Shown piece after piece: positions 50,452 to 59,470 of a DNA stretch of 64,000 nt. A model generated the notes under the pieces. It was given only the letters and a program-made list of their open reading frames with translations, did no database searches and was not told the origin of the DNA. The stretch's first letter is position 1; every line of letters begins with the position of its first letter. Made by a program: the position numbers and the translations under genes. The stretch is taken from assembly GCA_002331025.1 (NCBI GenBank), contig DCYG01000022.1, positions 1-64,000 of the forward strand, read 5' to 3'. Source of the stretch: Firmicutes bacterium UBA2116 (GTDB lineage: Bacteria; Bacillota; Clostridia; Tissierellales; Sedimentibacteraceae).

Positions 50452-50694
50452 ATGATAAAACTAATTAAAATGCCAAAGCTTAGCGCTAATATGGAAAGTG
50501 GATTGTTGGTTACATTATGCAAACAAAACGGAGATGATGTACAAAAAGGCGATGTTCTTTTTGAAGTAGAAACCGAAAAAGTTGTAAGTGAAATTGAAAG
50601 TGAAGAAGATGGAAAATTAGTTAAATTATATTTTAAAGAGGGAGATAACGTAAAGGCAGACGAAATTATAGCTGAAATAGAAACGGCAGAATGA
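50452..50694 (+). CDS. Free-standing lipoyl-domain protein
   Basis: An 80-residue protein that is essentially one E2-type lipoyl (biotinyl/lipoyl) domain: IKMPKLSANMESGLLVTL, GDVLFEVETEKVVSEIES with the lysine to be lipoylated (ETEKV, about residue 43), and GDNVKADEIIAEIE. It has no catalytic or peripheral-subunit-binding domain. Its position between lplA and lipA/lipB indicates it is their acceptor. I chose ATG 50452 after CAGGAGGTAA. The partner enzyme is not visible in this window. Confidence 0.9.
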   Translation: MIKLIKMPKLSANMESGLLVTLCKQNGDDVQKGDVLFEVETEKVVSEIESEEDGKLVKLYFKEGDNVKADEIIAEIETAE

Positions 50695-50703
50695 GGTGAA
50701 AAA

Positions 50704-51588
50704 ATGGGAAGAAAGTTACCCGATTGGCTGAAAGTAAATTATAATAAAGAAGCAGTTGATGAAGTAAGCCATTTGATGGCTGATTTAAAGCTAAATACGG
50801 TTTGCAAAGAAGCAAACTGCCCTAATTTAGGCGAATGCTTTAAGAAAAAAACAGCAACATTTATGATATTAGGAAGTGTATGCACAAGAAACTGCAGATT
50901 TTGCAATGTTTCCAACGGACATGCCGCAGAGGTGGACCCGGAAGAACCGATTAATCTGGCATTAGCCGCAAAAGCACTTGGTTTAAAACATGTGGTGATT
51001 ACCAGTGTTACAAGAGATGATTTGCCTGATGGCGGTGCCGCTCATTTTGCAAGCACTATAGAAGCTGTAAGAAAGCATAATCCTGATACGACAATAGAAG
51101 TTCTTATACCGGATTTAGAAGGTGTTCATGAAAATCTGGACATTATTATAAATGCAAATCCTAATGTTATAAATCATAATATTGAAACGGTTAAATATCT
51201 TTACGCTGACGTGCGTCCTCAGGCTGATTATGAAAGATCACTGCATGTGCTTAAGTATGTTAAGGAAAAAGCACCTGCAATAATAACTAAGACAGGCATT
51301 ATGGTAGGACTTGGCGAAACAGATGAGCAGGTATATGAAGTAATGGACGACTGCTTAAAGGTAAATTGTGATATATTCACCATAGGTCAATATCTGCGCC
51401 CGTCCGAAGATCATATAGAGCTTAAGGAATATGTTACACCGGAAAAATTTGAAGAGTATAAAAAGGCTGGACAAGAAAAGGGCTTTAAATACATTGCCAG
51501 CGGTCCGTTAGTAAGAAGCTCATATAAAGCAGAAGAAGCATCAAGCGTATTTAAACAAGGAGAAATAAATGCAGCTCAATATAATTAA
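50704..51588 (+). CDS. lipA: Lipoyl synthase
   Basis: A 294-residue radical-SAM enzyme that inserts two sulfurs into octanoyl-lysine. Auxiliary-cluster cysteines CKEANCPNLGEC (C-x4-C-x5-C), radical-SAM motif CTRNCRFC (C-x3-C-x2-C), and the conserved end SGPLVRSSYKAEE. VKTGIMVGLGE-type region is present as TKTGIMVGLGETDEQV. RBS GAGGTGAAAA. The stop overlaps lipB by 20 bases, so lipA and lipB are coupled. Confidence 0.96.
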   Translation: MGRKLPDWLKVNYNKEAVDEVSHLMADLKLNTVCKEANCPNLGECFKKKTATFMILGSVCTRNCRFCNVSNGHAAEVDPEEPINLALAAKALGLKHVVITSVTRDDLPDGGAAHFASTIEAVRKHNPDTTIEVLIPDLEGVHENLDIIINANPNVINHNIETVKYLYADVRPQADYERSLHVLKYVKEKAPAIITKTGIMVGLGETDEQVYEVMDDCLKVNCDIFTIGQYLRPSEDHIELKEYVTPEKFEEYKKAGQEKGFKYIASGPLVRSSYKAEEASSVFKQGEINAAQYN

Positions 51589-52261
51589 GTCAGGCAGGAT
51601 AGAATATGATGAAGCGTTCAGAATTCAGCAGGAGCTTGTAAAATTAAGACAAGATAAAGCAATCGGTGACACTCTGCTCTTGTTGGAGCATTTCCCGATA
51701 ATTACGGTCGGAAGAAGCGGCGATAATGACAATATTATTGTACCGCAAGACTTTTTAGAAGAAAATAATGTCAAAGTTAACTATGTAAATCGTGGCGGAG
51801 ATGTAACGTATCATGGTCCGGGTCAGATTGTAGGATATCCCATTATTGACCTCGTTAATCATGGTAAGGATTTAAAGCTGTATGTAAGCATGTTAGAGGA
51901 TGTTATAATTAAATTATTAAAGGAAGAATTTAATATAAATGCTTACAGAAGGGATATGAAATATACGGGAGTATGGGTTGATGACAATAAGATTACCGCA
52001 ATAGGTGTTTTTATCAAAAGATGGGTGACAATGCACGGTTTTGCATTTAATGTAAATACAAATCTTGATCACTTCAAATGGATAATACCATGCGGCATAC
52101 AGGATAAGGGTGTTACTTCGTTAAAAAACTTATTATCTGATGAATTAGATTTGAATAATGTGATTGACCTTGTAGTAAAATATTTTTGTGATGTTTTTGG
52201 ATATGACGATATAAACGAATGCAGCTTAAAAAGTATTTTAAGCATACAGACATCTGTTTAA
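51569..52261 (+). CDS. lipB: Octanoyl-ACP:protein transferase
   Basis: A 230-residue enzyme that moves octanoate from acyl-carrier protein to lipoyl domains for LipA. Marks: LLLEHFPIITVGRS, VNRGGDVTYHGPGQIVGYPI (G-G-x-x-T-x-H-x-P-G-Q), KITAIGVFIKRWVTMHGFA with the catalytic Lys, and WIIPCGIQDKGVTS with the catalytic Cys. GGAGAAATAA RBS inside lipA. A terminator follows. Confidence 0.95.
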   Translation: MQLNIIKSGRIEYDEAFRIQQELVKLRQDKAIGDTLLLLEHFPIITVGRSGDNDNIIVPQDFLEENNVKVNYVNRGGDVTYHGPGQIVGYPIIDLVNHGKDLKLYVSMLEDVIIKLLKEEFNINAYRRDMKYTGVWVDDNKITAIGVFIKRWVTMHGFAFNVNTNLDHFKWIIPCGIQDKGVTSLKNLLSDELDLNNVIDLVVKYFCDVFGYDDINECSLKSILSIQTSV

Positions 52262-52341
52262 ATATATAACCGTTGAAGTTGAATCTTTACCCACGGAAAA
52301 GCTATGCTGTATTTTGATCAGCTTACTCCTAATAATCAGAA

Positions 52342-52377
52342 AAAAATGAGGATAGCTTGTATGTACTCCTCATTTTT
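52342..52377. terminator. Bidirectional terminator between lipB and mazF
   Basis: AAAAATGAGGA (52342-52352) pairs perfectly with TCCTCATTTTT (52367-52377). The stem contains T-runs on both strands and overlaps the mazF stop codon. Confidence 0.8.
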
Positions 52378-52696
52378 CAATTTGAGAAAAAACAGTTGCA
52401 ATAATTTCTTCTAATATATCATCGGGAACCCGTTCGATTATCTTGTAGGTACGAGAATTCAAATCCAAGGCTTTAATGTGCTCACATAAAACGACCCCTG
52501 TTGTTTTTGTTCTGTCATCAAGGGGTATATGCAAGGGGAAAGGTCTTTGTGTATTTGTTATAGGACATACTATGGTCATGTTGACTTTTGAATTAAAAAA
52601 GTCATTGCTTATAACTACGGCAGGTCTGTAACCGACTTGTTCATGACCGATTTGCGGGTTAAAGTCCAATTTGATTATATCTCCTTGTCTTACCAT
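52370..52696 (-). CDS. mazF: MazF/PemK family mRNA interferase toxin
   Basis: A 108-residue toxin. Marks of the family: RQGDIIKLDFNPQIGHEQVGYRPAVVIS (G-x-E-Q-x-G-x-R-P-x-V-V-x-x), IVCPITN, and LCEHIKALDL. The catalytic Arg and Thr/Ser positions are in the conserved P-A-V-V and CPIT strands. It cleaves RNA at specific sites when free of antitoxin. Located 6 bases after mazE. Reads leftward, against the housekeeping genes. Confidence 0.92.
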   Translation of the reverse strand: MVRQGDIIKLDFNPQIGHEQVGYRPAVVISNDFFNSKVNMTIVCPITNTQRPFPLHIPLDDRTKTTGVVLCEHIKALDLNSRTYKIIERVPDDILEEIIATVFSQIEK

Positions 52697-52702
52697 AATT
52701 CT

Positions 52703-52939
52703 TCACCTTTTGGGGGGTCCCCAATCTATTTCTACGGGTTCATATTCACCGTTGAAGCCTTCAAATCTTTCCTGAATTGTTTTAAATTTATTTTTGCTTT
52801 CTGCTTTTTTTATAATTATATTTCCGTTTTCAACCGTAACATCAACAACGTCGCTTTCCGCAAGATCTGCACTTTCCAAAAGAACTTTAGGAAGTCTTAT
52901 ACCTTGAGAATTGCCCCATTTAACAATATTAGTCTGCAT
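52703..52939 (-). CDS. mazE: MazE/AbrB-type antitoxin
   Basis: A 78-residue protein. The AbrB/MazE DNA-binding fold reads TNIVKWGNSQGIRLPKVLLE...DVVDVTVENGNIIIKK, and the acidic C-terminus (EPVEIDWGPPK) is the toxin-binding tail. I chose ATG 52939 with GGAGGTG 9 bases upstream; a longer reading adds 12 foreign residues. It probably represses the promoter just upstream together with MazF. Confidence 0.9.
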   Translation of the reverse strand: MQTNIVKWGNSQGIRLPKVLLESADLAESDVVDVTVENGNIIIKKAESKNKFKTIQERFEGFNGEYEPVEIDWGPPKR

Positions 52940-52975
52940 AAAATTACACCTCCGCAACACATAATGTATACACAT

Positions 52976-53004
52976 AGTATATCCCGAATTATGAAAAAAT
53001 GCAA
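52976..53004 (-). promoter_or_regulatory. mazEF promoter
   Basis: On the minus strand TTGCAT (53004-52999) and TATACT (52981-52976), spacing 17. ATGTGTATACATTATGT just downstream is palindrome-like and is a candidate MazEF operator. Confidence 0.65.
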
Positions 53005-53146
53005 CAAAATTGTTATTAAAAAATATTCAATACATGTAGGAACAATTTGGCTTAAATATCGTCTGTTTTAAATGATCTGATAATGCTGTTTTATATATTA
53101 TTTAAATCAAATGCATACGAATGCATATTAAATCATAAAATATTCT

Positions 53147-53175
53147 TTGTTATTTGGATATATTAGTGATATAAT
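53147..53175 (+). promoter_or_regulatory. Promoter of rsmB and following housekeeping genes
   Basis: TTGTTA (53147-53152) and TATAAT (53170-53175), spacing 17, 40 bases before the rsmB ATG. It would give the rsmB operon its own start, independent of fmt, now that the two are separated. A tandem ATGCATACGA/ATGCATATTA repeat lies just upstream. Confidence 0.65.
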
Positions 53176-53215
53176 GAGTTGGTTTTTATGGGAATCATAA
53201 AGTAACGGAGGTTTT

Positions 53216-54547
53216 ATGAATAACAGCTACAGAACACAGGCAATTGAAACACTTAAAAAAATATTTAAGGATAAATCCTATTCAAACATAGTGATAAACA
53301 ATGATATGAAAAATGTGGAGCGTAGGTTTCTTTCATTGTACCGTAAATCTGTTTTAGGAGTTGTCGAAAATTTAATATATATAGACTGGATTATCAATGA
53401 AATGTCCGTTACAAAGACTAAAAAAATGGAAATGGATGTTTTGACTGTGCTGAGATTAGCCGTATATCAGATATTCTTTTTAGATAAATCGCATGAAAAC
53501 ATAGTTGTAAATGAAAGTGTCCAATATATTAAGGACAAGGGGAATGTGAGAGGATCAAAATTCGTCAATGCGGTACTCAGAAATACATTGCGCAATAAGG
53601 ATAAGCTTACAGCTAAGATGAATGAATTGCCTGAGGATGAATATTTAAGTGTTAAATATTCATATCCGAAGGAATTGATTATTAAATGGAAAAAACAATT
53701 CGGCAAGGATGTTGAACAGGTATTAATAGCCAATAATACCGAGGCACCGTTGGAAATCAGAGTTAACACTCTCAAAATTCAAAGAGATGAATTGATTAAG
53801 CTCCTTGAAGAAAAAGGTATAAAGGTGTATAAATGCAAATATGCTGATAAAGGCTTGGTAATTGAAAACCCTTTTGAAATAGATAAAACATCAGAATATA
53901 AAGACGGGCTTTTTTCTGTTCAAAGTGAAAGCTCAATGCTTTCCGGGCAAATATTAAACCCGAAGGAAAACTCATTTATAATTGATATGTGTGCAGCTCC
54001 CGGGGGCAAGACACTGAATGCTGCTGAAACGATGAATAACACCGGAAAAATAATCGCAAGAGACATATATCCGGGAAAGCTGAAGCTGATTGAGAATGAA
54101 TTAAAAAGATTAGGCATAAGCAATGTTAAAGTTGAAAAATATGATGCTACCGTATTAGATGAATCATTGATTGAAAAGGCAGACTATGTCATAGCGGACG
54201 TTCCTTGTACGGGTCTTGGCATAATAAGACGTAAACCGGAAATAAAATACAACAAGACGGACAAGGAATTGAATGACATAAAAGAAATTCAATATAAAAT
54301 ACTTGAAAATGCTTCAAAATATATAAAGCAGACAGGCGAACTGGTATATTCTACCTGCACCACAAATTTGGAAGAAAATTTCGAACTTATTAATAGGTTC
54401 CTTAAAAATAATAAGGGTTATGCTTTAGCTGATATATCAGAGAATGTCCATGAGTATTTTGATGCGGCAGGGCAGGGATACATTGAAATATATCCGCATT
54501 TACACGGGATGGACGGCTTTTTTATTGCGAAAATAAAAAGGATATGA
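53216..54547 (+). CDS. rsmB: 16S rRNA (cytosine-967-C5)-methyltransferase
   Basis: A 443-residue protein. N-terminal NusB-like RNA-binding domain (about 1-140; RLAVYQIFFL) is followed by the SAM-dependent methyltransferase. SAM site is IDMCAAPGGKTLNAAE (about 258-273), then IIARDIYPGKL, the catalytic ADVPCTGLGIIRRKPE and VYSTCTTNLEEN with the two cysteines of this family. It methylates C967 of 16S rRNA. RBS CGGAGG. Confidence 0.95.
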   Translation: MNNSYRTQAIETLKKIFKDKSYSNIVINNDMKNVERRFLSLYRKSVLGVVENLIYIDWIINEMSVTKTKKMEMDVLTVLRLAVYQIFFLDKSHENIVVNESVQYIKDKGNVRGSKFVNAVLRNTLRNKDKLTAKMNELPEDEYLSVKYSYPKELIIKWKKQFGKDVEQVLIANNTEAPLEIRVNTLKIQRDELIKLLEEKGIKVYKCKYADKGLVIENPFEIDKTSEYKDGLFSVQSESSMLSGQILNPKENSFIIDMCAAPGGKTLNAAETMNNTGKIIARDIYPGKLKLIENELKRLGISNVKVEKYDATVLDESLIEKADYVIADVPCTGLGIIRRKPEIKYNKTDKELNDIKEIQYKILENASKYIKQTGELVYSTCTTNLEENFELINRFLKNNKGYALADISENVHEYFDAAGQGYIEIYPHLHGMDGFFIAKIKRI

Positions 54548-54589
54548 TATAATTGACAAAATTTTAATTTTGTTGAACATGTCATTGTT

Positions 54590-54663
54590 ATGAATAAACG
54601 TAAATCGTACGCTTGTGTCATTTCGAACGTTAGTGAGGAACATCAGGTTTTGAGGATGACGAG
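54590..54663. repeat. Dispersed intergenic repeat, family B, copy 2
   Basis: ATGAATAAACGTAAATCGTACGC, then GTCATTTCGAACGTTAGTGAGGAA and CATCAGGTTTTGAGGATGAC align with the copy at 23846-23945. The right arm is decayed, so no full palindrome remains. It fills most of the gap between rsmB and rlmN. Confidence 0.65.
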
Positions 54664-54724
54664 TACGGGTAATATTCGTTTAATGACATAAAACCCTTAA
54701 TGACGAAATTATAGAAGGTAAACA

Positions 54725-55753
54725 ATGAAAAAAATTGATGGTTTAAGCTTAGCGGAAATTGAAAAAACTCTTTTAGAAATAGGCGAGCAAAAATTTAAGG
54801 CAAAGCAAATATTTGATTGGGTACATAATAAATGTGTTGATGACTTTGACAGCATGTCCAATGTGTCCAAGAAAACAAAAGAAGAATTAAGCAAAATATT
54901 TGAATTCACTCATGCTTCAATCGAATTAAAACTTGAATCTGAGCTTGATGAAACAAAAAAGTACGTCATTAAATTTGAGGACGGAAATGTTGTAGAAAGT
55001 GTATTTTTGAAATATAAATTTGGCAATACTGCATGTATTTCATCTGAAGTGGGATGCAAAATGGGTTGTCTTTTTTGCGCGTCGACTAAAAACGGTTATT
55101 TGAGAAGCTTAACAGCAGCAGAAATGCTTAAGCAAATATATCTGATACAAAAAGATACAGGTGAAAAAATATCGAATGTTGTGATTATGGGCTCAGGAGA
55201 GCCGCTTAACAATTATGACAATGTCGTTAAGTTTTTAAGGCTGATAAATGATGAGAGAGGTCAAAATATTTCCATGAGAAAAATTACCCTTTCCACATGC
55301 GGCATCATACCTGACATCTATAGGCTTGCCGATGAGGATTTGGCAATTACATTAGCCATATCTTTGCATGCTCCCACTCAGGAAAAAAGAGAGCAAATAC
55401 TTCCCGTTTCAAAGAAATACAAGCTTCCCGAATTAATGAAGGCATGCGATTACTATCTTGATAAAACCGGAAGACGCTTGACCTTTGAGTACATTATGAT
55501 AAAGGGTTTTAATGACAGTACTTCAGATGCAGAGCTTTTAGCAAGACTTTTAAACAGAAAATTAGCAAATGTTAATTTAATTCCATGCAATTATGTCAAG
55601 GAATCAAATATAAAGCCATCTGATAATTATGATATTGAAAAATTCAAAAGAGTTTTAGTTGATAAAGGAATAAACGCAACTGTAAGAAGAGAACTTGGAA
55701 GTGATATCAATGCTGCATGCGGTCAATTAAGAAATAACTTTTTAAATATATAG
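54725..55753 (+). CDS. rlmN: Dual-specificity 23S rRNA/tRNA adenine-C2 methyltransferase
   Basis: A 342-residue radical-SAM enzyme. N-terminal HhH-like part (QKFKAKQIFDWVHNK), radical-SAM motif GCKMGCLFCAS (C-x3-C-x2-C), NVVIMGSGEPLNNY, STCGI and LAISLHAP. The catalytic distal cysteine is near NAACGQL at the C-terminus. It methylates A2503 of 23S rRNA and A37 of some tRNAs. GAAGG RBS. It lies in the standard rsmB-rlmN-stp-prkC order. Confidence 0.96.
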   Translation: MKKIDGLSLAEIEKTLLEIGEQKFKAKQIFDWVHNKCVDDFDSMSNVSKKTKEELSKIFEFTHASIELKLESELDETKKYVIKFEDGNVVESVFLKYKFGNTACISSEVGCKMGCLFCASTKNGYLRSLTAAEMLKQIYLIQKDTGEKISNVVIMGSGEPLNNYDNVVKFLRLINDERGQNISMRKITLSTCGIIPDIYRLADEDLAITLAISLHAPTQEKREQILPVSKKYKLPELMKACDYYLDKTGRRLTFEYIMIKGFNDSTSDAELLARLLNRKLANVNLIPCNYVKESNIKPSDNYDIEKFKRVLVDKGINATVRRELGSDINAACGQLRNNFLNI

Positions 55754-55762
55754 AGGTGCTAT

Positions 55763-56512
55763 ATGAGGGTATATTTCGAAACAAATAAAGGATTAATGAG
55801 AGAAAACAATGAAGACAATTTAATAGTTGAAGAAACTGACAGATATAATCTTTATGCGGTTGCCGACGGCATGGGCGGACATAAGGCGGGAGAGGTTGCA
55901 AGCTCCATAGCAATTGATACTATAAAGAGCTGCTTTATGAAAAGCTTTGAATCCGAGGACTTTAAAGCTCCTACTTTTATCATTGAAAGTATAAACAAAG
56001 CTAATGATAAAATAAGAAAGGAATCGCTGAATAAGGAAGAATATGAAGGAATGGGAACAACCATAACAATGGCAGTCGTTGACCATTCCATAAAAACGGC
56101 TTATATCGGCAATGTCGGAGACAGCAGGGCTTATATAATCAAGAATGATGAAATACGACAAATAACGGAAGACCACACATATGTACATGAACTGTTAAAA
56201 GACGGAAGAATCACAACTGAGGAAGCCAAAACACACCCTAAGAGAAATGTAATAACAAGGGCTGTTGGAAGTGAGGATTTTGTACATGCTGACATATTTG
56301 AAATAGAAGTTGAAAATGATATAATTCTTTTATGTACCGACGGACTTACCATACATTTATCTGATGATAAAATTAAGGAAACAATTAAAGAATACGGCAG
56401 TTCGGAAAGCGTACAAAGATTAATCAAATTAGCCAATGATAACGGAGGTACTGACAACATTACCATAATTATCGTTGATAATACCATTAGAGGTGAAGCT
56501 TATGATAGGTAG
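55763..56512 (+). CDS. prpC: PP2C-type serine/threonine phosphatase (PrpC/Stp)
   Basis: A 249-residue metal-dependent phosphatase. Motifs: NEDNLIVEE, ADGMGGHKAGEVAS, GMGTTITMAV, GNVGDSRAYII, EDHTYVHEL, RAVGSEDFVHAD, LLCTDGLT and DNGGTDNITII, giving all metal-binding aspartates. It reverses phosphorylation by the PASTA kinase encoded next, with which it overlaps by 11 bases. RBS GAGGTG. Confidence 0.96.
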   Translation: MRVYFETNKGLMRENNEDNLIVEETDRYNLYAVADGMGGHKAGEVASSIAIDTIKSCFMKSFESEDFKAPTFIIESINKANDKIRKESLNKEEYEGMGTTITMAVVDHSIKTAYIGNVGDSRAYIIKNDEIRQITEDHTYVHELLKDGRITTEEAKTHPKRNVITRAVGSEDFVHADIFEIEVENDIILLCTDGLTIHLSDDKIKETIKEYGSSESVQRLIKLANDNGGTDNITIIIVDNTIRGEAYDR

Positions 56513-58562
56513 AATATTAGGAAATAGATATGAAATAATAGAAAAAATAGGCGGCGGAGGCATGTCATATGTCTATAAAGCCAGATGCAAGGTATTAAAT
56601 CGTTTCGTTGCAATTAAAATATTGAGAGACGAATTAACTTCCGATCCCGATTTTGTAAATAAATTTAAGCAGGAATCTTTATCTGCCGCAAGCCTGGCAC
56701 ATCCTAACATAGTAAATATATATGATACCGGAATCGAAGACGACATATACTATATAGTTATGGAGTATGTTAAAGGCGAAACCTTAAAAAAATATATTAA
56801 CAGAAAAGGCAGATTAAGTGAACAGGAAGCTATTAAAATTTCAAGACAAGTTGCGGAAGCATTAAAGCATGCACATTCCAATAATATTGTACACCGGGAT
56901 ATAAAGCCTCATAACATACTGATTACAGAAGAGGGTATAGCAAAGGTAACTGATTTCGGAATTGCAAGGGCTGCTACAAGCTCTACCATCAATAACACTT
57001 CTAATGTAATAGGATCGGTACATTATTTTTCGCCTGAGCAGGCAAGAGGTGGATATGTGGATGATAAATCCGATATATATTCTTTGGGAATTGTTATGTA
57101 TGAAATGGTTACGGGAATTGTACCTTTCGATGCCGACAATCATATTTCCGTAGCTATGAAGCAGATACAGGAAAAACCCGTTTTACCTACAAAGAAGGCT
57201 AAGAACCTGAACATATCCAAATCTTATGAAGATATAATCATGAAATGTCTTGAAAAGCATCAGAGCTTCAGATATCAGAATATAGATGATTTAATCAAAA
57301 GTCTTGACTCATTAAACGGGTTTAATGCAGGTAACAGTACAGAGGATGACGAAATTATCGATTCACCGACAATGGTTATACCTATTATAAATGATGACGT
57401 CGATGATGATGGTGTCATTAATATAGATTTAATTGACGGAAATTCAAACAATGCTTTTAAAAGCTTTTTTGGCGGAGATACGGAGGAAGAGATAAAAAAC
57501 AAACAAAAAAAAGAAAACAAACCAATGAATGATGCAGAAAGAAATAAAAATTTAAAAATAACTGTTGCTGCGGTATTAAGCGCTCTGGTAATAGCGGTAG
57601 TAGGCGGTATAATTGCATTTAAGGCTATAATGTACGTGCCTGAGGTTGAAGTTCCTGATTTGCGAAACAGGTCAGAGGAAGAAGGAAAACAAATTATCGA
57701 GGGTTTAGGGTTAGTTTTTCAGGTTGCAAAGCGTGAATACAGCAGTGAGTACGAAGAAGGAAAGATAATGGAGCAAAGTGTTGATGAAGGCATGATGCTT
57801 AAGGAAAACTATCCTGTAGAGGTTGTTGTAAGCAGGGGTCAGAAAGAAATAATCGTACCTAATTTAGTGGGAAGCTATGCAATAGAAGCAGGTATAATAT
57901 TGGCTGATGCAGGATTATCCGAGGGTACTGTTGAGGAAGAGAATTCAGATACTGTTCCTGCCGGCCAGATAATCAGGCAGGATCCTATTCAAGGTACCCC
58001 TGCCAACGAAAACGACAGAGTTGATTATGTAGTAAGTCTCGGACCAAAGATAACGTTAGTTGTGATGCCGGGTGTGACAGATTTACCTTTAGACGCTGCA
58101 AAAGCATATATAATACAATATGGCTTAACCGTAGGTGAGGTAACTACCGAGCCGAGCGATACTGTGGAGGAGGGCTTTGTTATTCATCAAAGCGTGACAG
58201 CAGGCCATGAGGTTGCGTTGGGTACATCTATCTGGCTGACAGTGAGCTCGGGTAAGCCGGATACAGAAGAGCCCGGCACAGAAGAGCCCGGTACAGAGGA
58301 ACCAGGTGATGGTAATGGAGACGGTGAAGACACCGGTGCTTCTGGAACTTATCCATTGACAATAACATTACCAAAGAATAAGGATGAGGTTTATATAGTA
58401 GTTCAAAAAGTAGCTGAAGGCGGAAGAGAAATAGTTTATTCAAATGACGTTGACACATCCGAACAAAGTATTATAATAAATCTTGAAGGCAAAGGAACTC
58501 AGGTTTTCGAAATTTATATTGACAATGAACTTTACGATAAAGTTGAAATAAAATTTGAATAG
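56502..58562 (+). CDS. prkC: PASTA-domain serine/threonine kinase (PrkC/Stk)
   Basis: A 686-residue membrane kinase that senses wall fragments. Kinase domain about 10-270: IGGGGMSYVYKA, AIKIL, HRDIKPHNIL, DFGIARA and SPEQARGG. An Asp/Asn-rich juxtamembrane region is followed by one membrane helix (about 353-376). Three PASTA repeats begin VPDLRNRS, VPNLVGSY and MPGVTDLP. An added TEEPG linker and a C-terminal domain of about 80 residues follow. ATG 56502 (AGAGGTG RBS) gives MIGRILGNRYEI, the family start. Confidence 0.95.
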   Translation: MIGRILGNRYEIIEKIGGGGMSYVYKARCKVLNRFVAIKILRDELTSDPDFVNKFKQESLSAASLAHPNIVNIYDTGIEDDIYYIVMEYVKGETLKKYINRKGRLSEQEAIKISRQVAEALKHAHSNNIVHRDIKPHNILITEEGIAKVTDFGIARAATSSTINNTSNVIGSVHYFSPEQARGGYVDDKSDIYSLGIVMYEMVTGIVPFDADNHISVAMKQIQEKPVLPTKKAKNLNISKSYEDIIMKCLEKHQSFRYQNIDDLIKSLDSLNGFNAGNSTEDDEIIDSPTMVIPIINDDVDDDGVINIDLIDGNSNNAFKSFFGGDTEEEIKNKQKKENKPMNDAERNKNLKITVAAVLSALVIAVVGGIIAFKAIMYVPEVEVPDLRNRSEEEGKQIIEGLGLVFQVAKREYSSEYEEGKIMEQSVDEGMMLKENYPVEVVVSRGQKEIIVPNLVGSYAIEAGIILADAGLSEGTVEEENSDTVPAGQIIRQDPIQGTPANENDRVDYVVSLGPKITLVVMPGVTDLPLDAAKAYIIQYGLTVGEVTTEPSDTVEEGFVIHQSVTAGHEVALGTSIWLTVSSGKPDTEEPGTEEPGTEEPGDGNGDGEDTGASGTYPLTITLPKNKDEVYIVVQKVAEGGREIVYSNDVDTSEQSIIINLEGKGTQVFEIYIDNELYDKVEIKFE
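58263..58307 (+). repeat. 15-base tandem repeat within prkC
   Basis: Three near-identical units (ACAGAAGAGCCCGGC and variants) encode TEEPG-TEEPG-TEEPG. They make a Pro/Glu linker after the third PASTA repeat, a site likely to vary in length between strains. Confidence 0.85.
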
Positions 58563-58570
58563 GAGCTTTT

Positions 58571-59470
58571 ATGATTGAAGGTGTCATAATAAAAGGCGTT
58601 GGAGGTAATTATTACGTAGATACGGAAAGCGGATTAATTGAATGCAGAGCAAGAGGTCTGTTCAGATTAAAAAATATTAAGCCGTTGGTAGGCGACAATG
58701 TTTTAATCAGATTAACCGAAGAGGATGAAGCTTACGGTTATATAGAAGAAATCAAGGACAGAAAAAATGAAATGTTAAGACCTCCTGTTGCTAATGTTGA
58801 ACAACTGCTGATATTTTTTGCTGTAACTAATCCGGAACCAAGCTTTTTGCTTCTTGATAAATTATTGATTGCTGCTGAAACAAATAATTTAAAGCCGATT
58901 ATTTGTTTTAACAAATCTGACTTTGCAGATGAAAAATTAAAAAAAAAATATGAAAATATTTTTGTAAATACAGGATATAAAATTATCTTTACAAGCATGT
59001 ATGATGAAAATTCAATCAATGAACTAAGAAATATATTAAAGGACAAATTAAGTGTGTTTTCCGGTCCGTCAGGTGTGGGTAAATCATCGTTGATGAATGC
59101 GGTCCAACCGGATTTTAAGCTCGAAACAGGGGAAATCAGCGAAAAGCTGAAAAGAGGGAAACACACAACCAGACATGCTGAAATATACAAATTAAGCTTT
59201 GGTGGTTACGTTGTTGACACTCCCGGATTCAGCTCCTTTGAACTAAGTGGAGTGGGAGAGTTTGAACTTAAAGAATACTATCCTGAAATAAAGAAATATG
59301 ATTTCGGTTGCAGATTTATGGATTGTCTTCATAAAAAGGAACCGAATTGCGTAATTAAGGAAGCTGTAGAAGAAGGTAACATAAGCAAAATCAGATATAA
59401 CAATTATGTTAAATTATTGGATGAAATAAAAAAGAATAAAAAAAATAGGAAGAGGGACACACCTTTTTAA
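58571..59470 (+). CDS. rsgA: Ribosome small subunit-dependent GTPase RsgA
   Basis: A 299-residue circularly permuted GTPase. N-terminal OB fold (GVGGNYYVDT...CRARG), G4 FNKSD, G1 GPSGVGKSSLMN, T-R-H switch (KHTTRHAEI), VDTPGFSS (G3), and the C-terminal zinc motif CRFMDC...HKKEPNC. It checks 30S subunit maturation. The final residues (RKRDTPF) come from a repeat element at the gene end, so the tail is not family sequence. TAGGAG RBS. Confidence 0.94.
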   Translation: MIEGVIIKGVGGNYYVDTESGLIECRARGLFRLKNIKPLVGDNVLIRLTEEDEAYGYIEEIKDRKNEMLRPPVANVEQLLIFFAVTNPEPSFLLLDKLLIAAETNNLKPIICFNKSDFADEKLKKKYENIFVNTGYKIIFTSMYDENSINELRNILKDKLSVFSGPSGVGKSSLMNAVQPDFKLETGEISEKLKRGKHTTRHAEIYKLSFGGYVVDTPGFSSFELSGVGEFELKEYYPEIKKYDFGCRFMDCLHKKEPNCVIKEAVEEGNISKIRYNNYVKLLDEIKKNKKNRKRDTPF

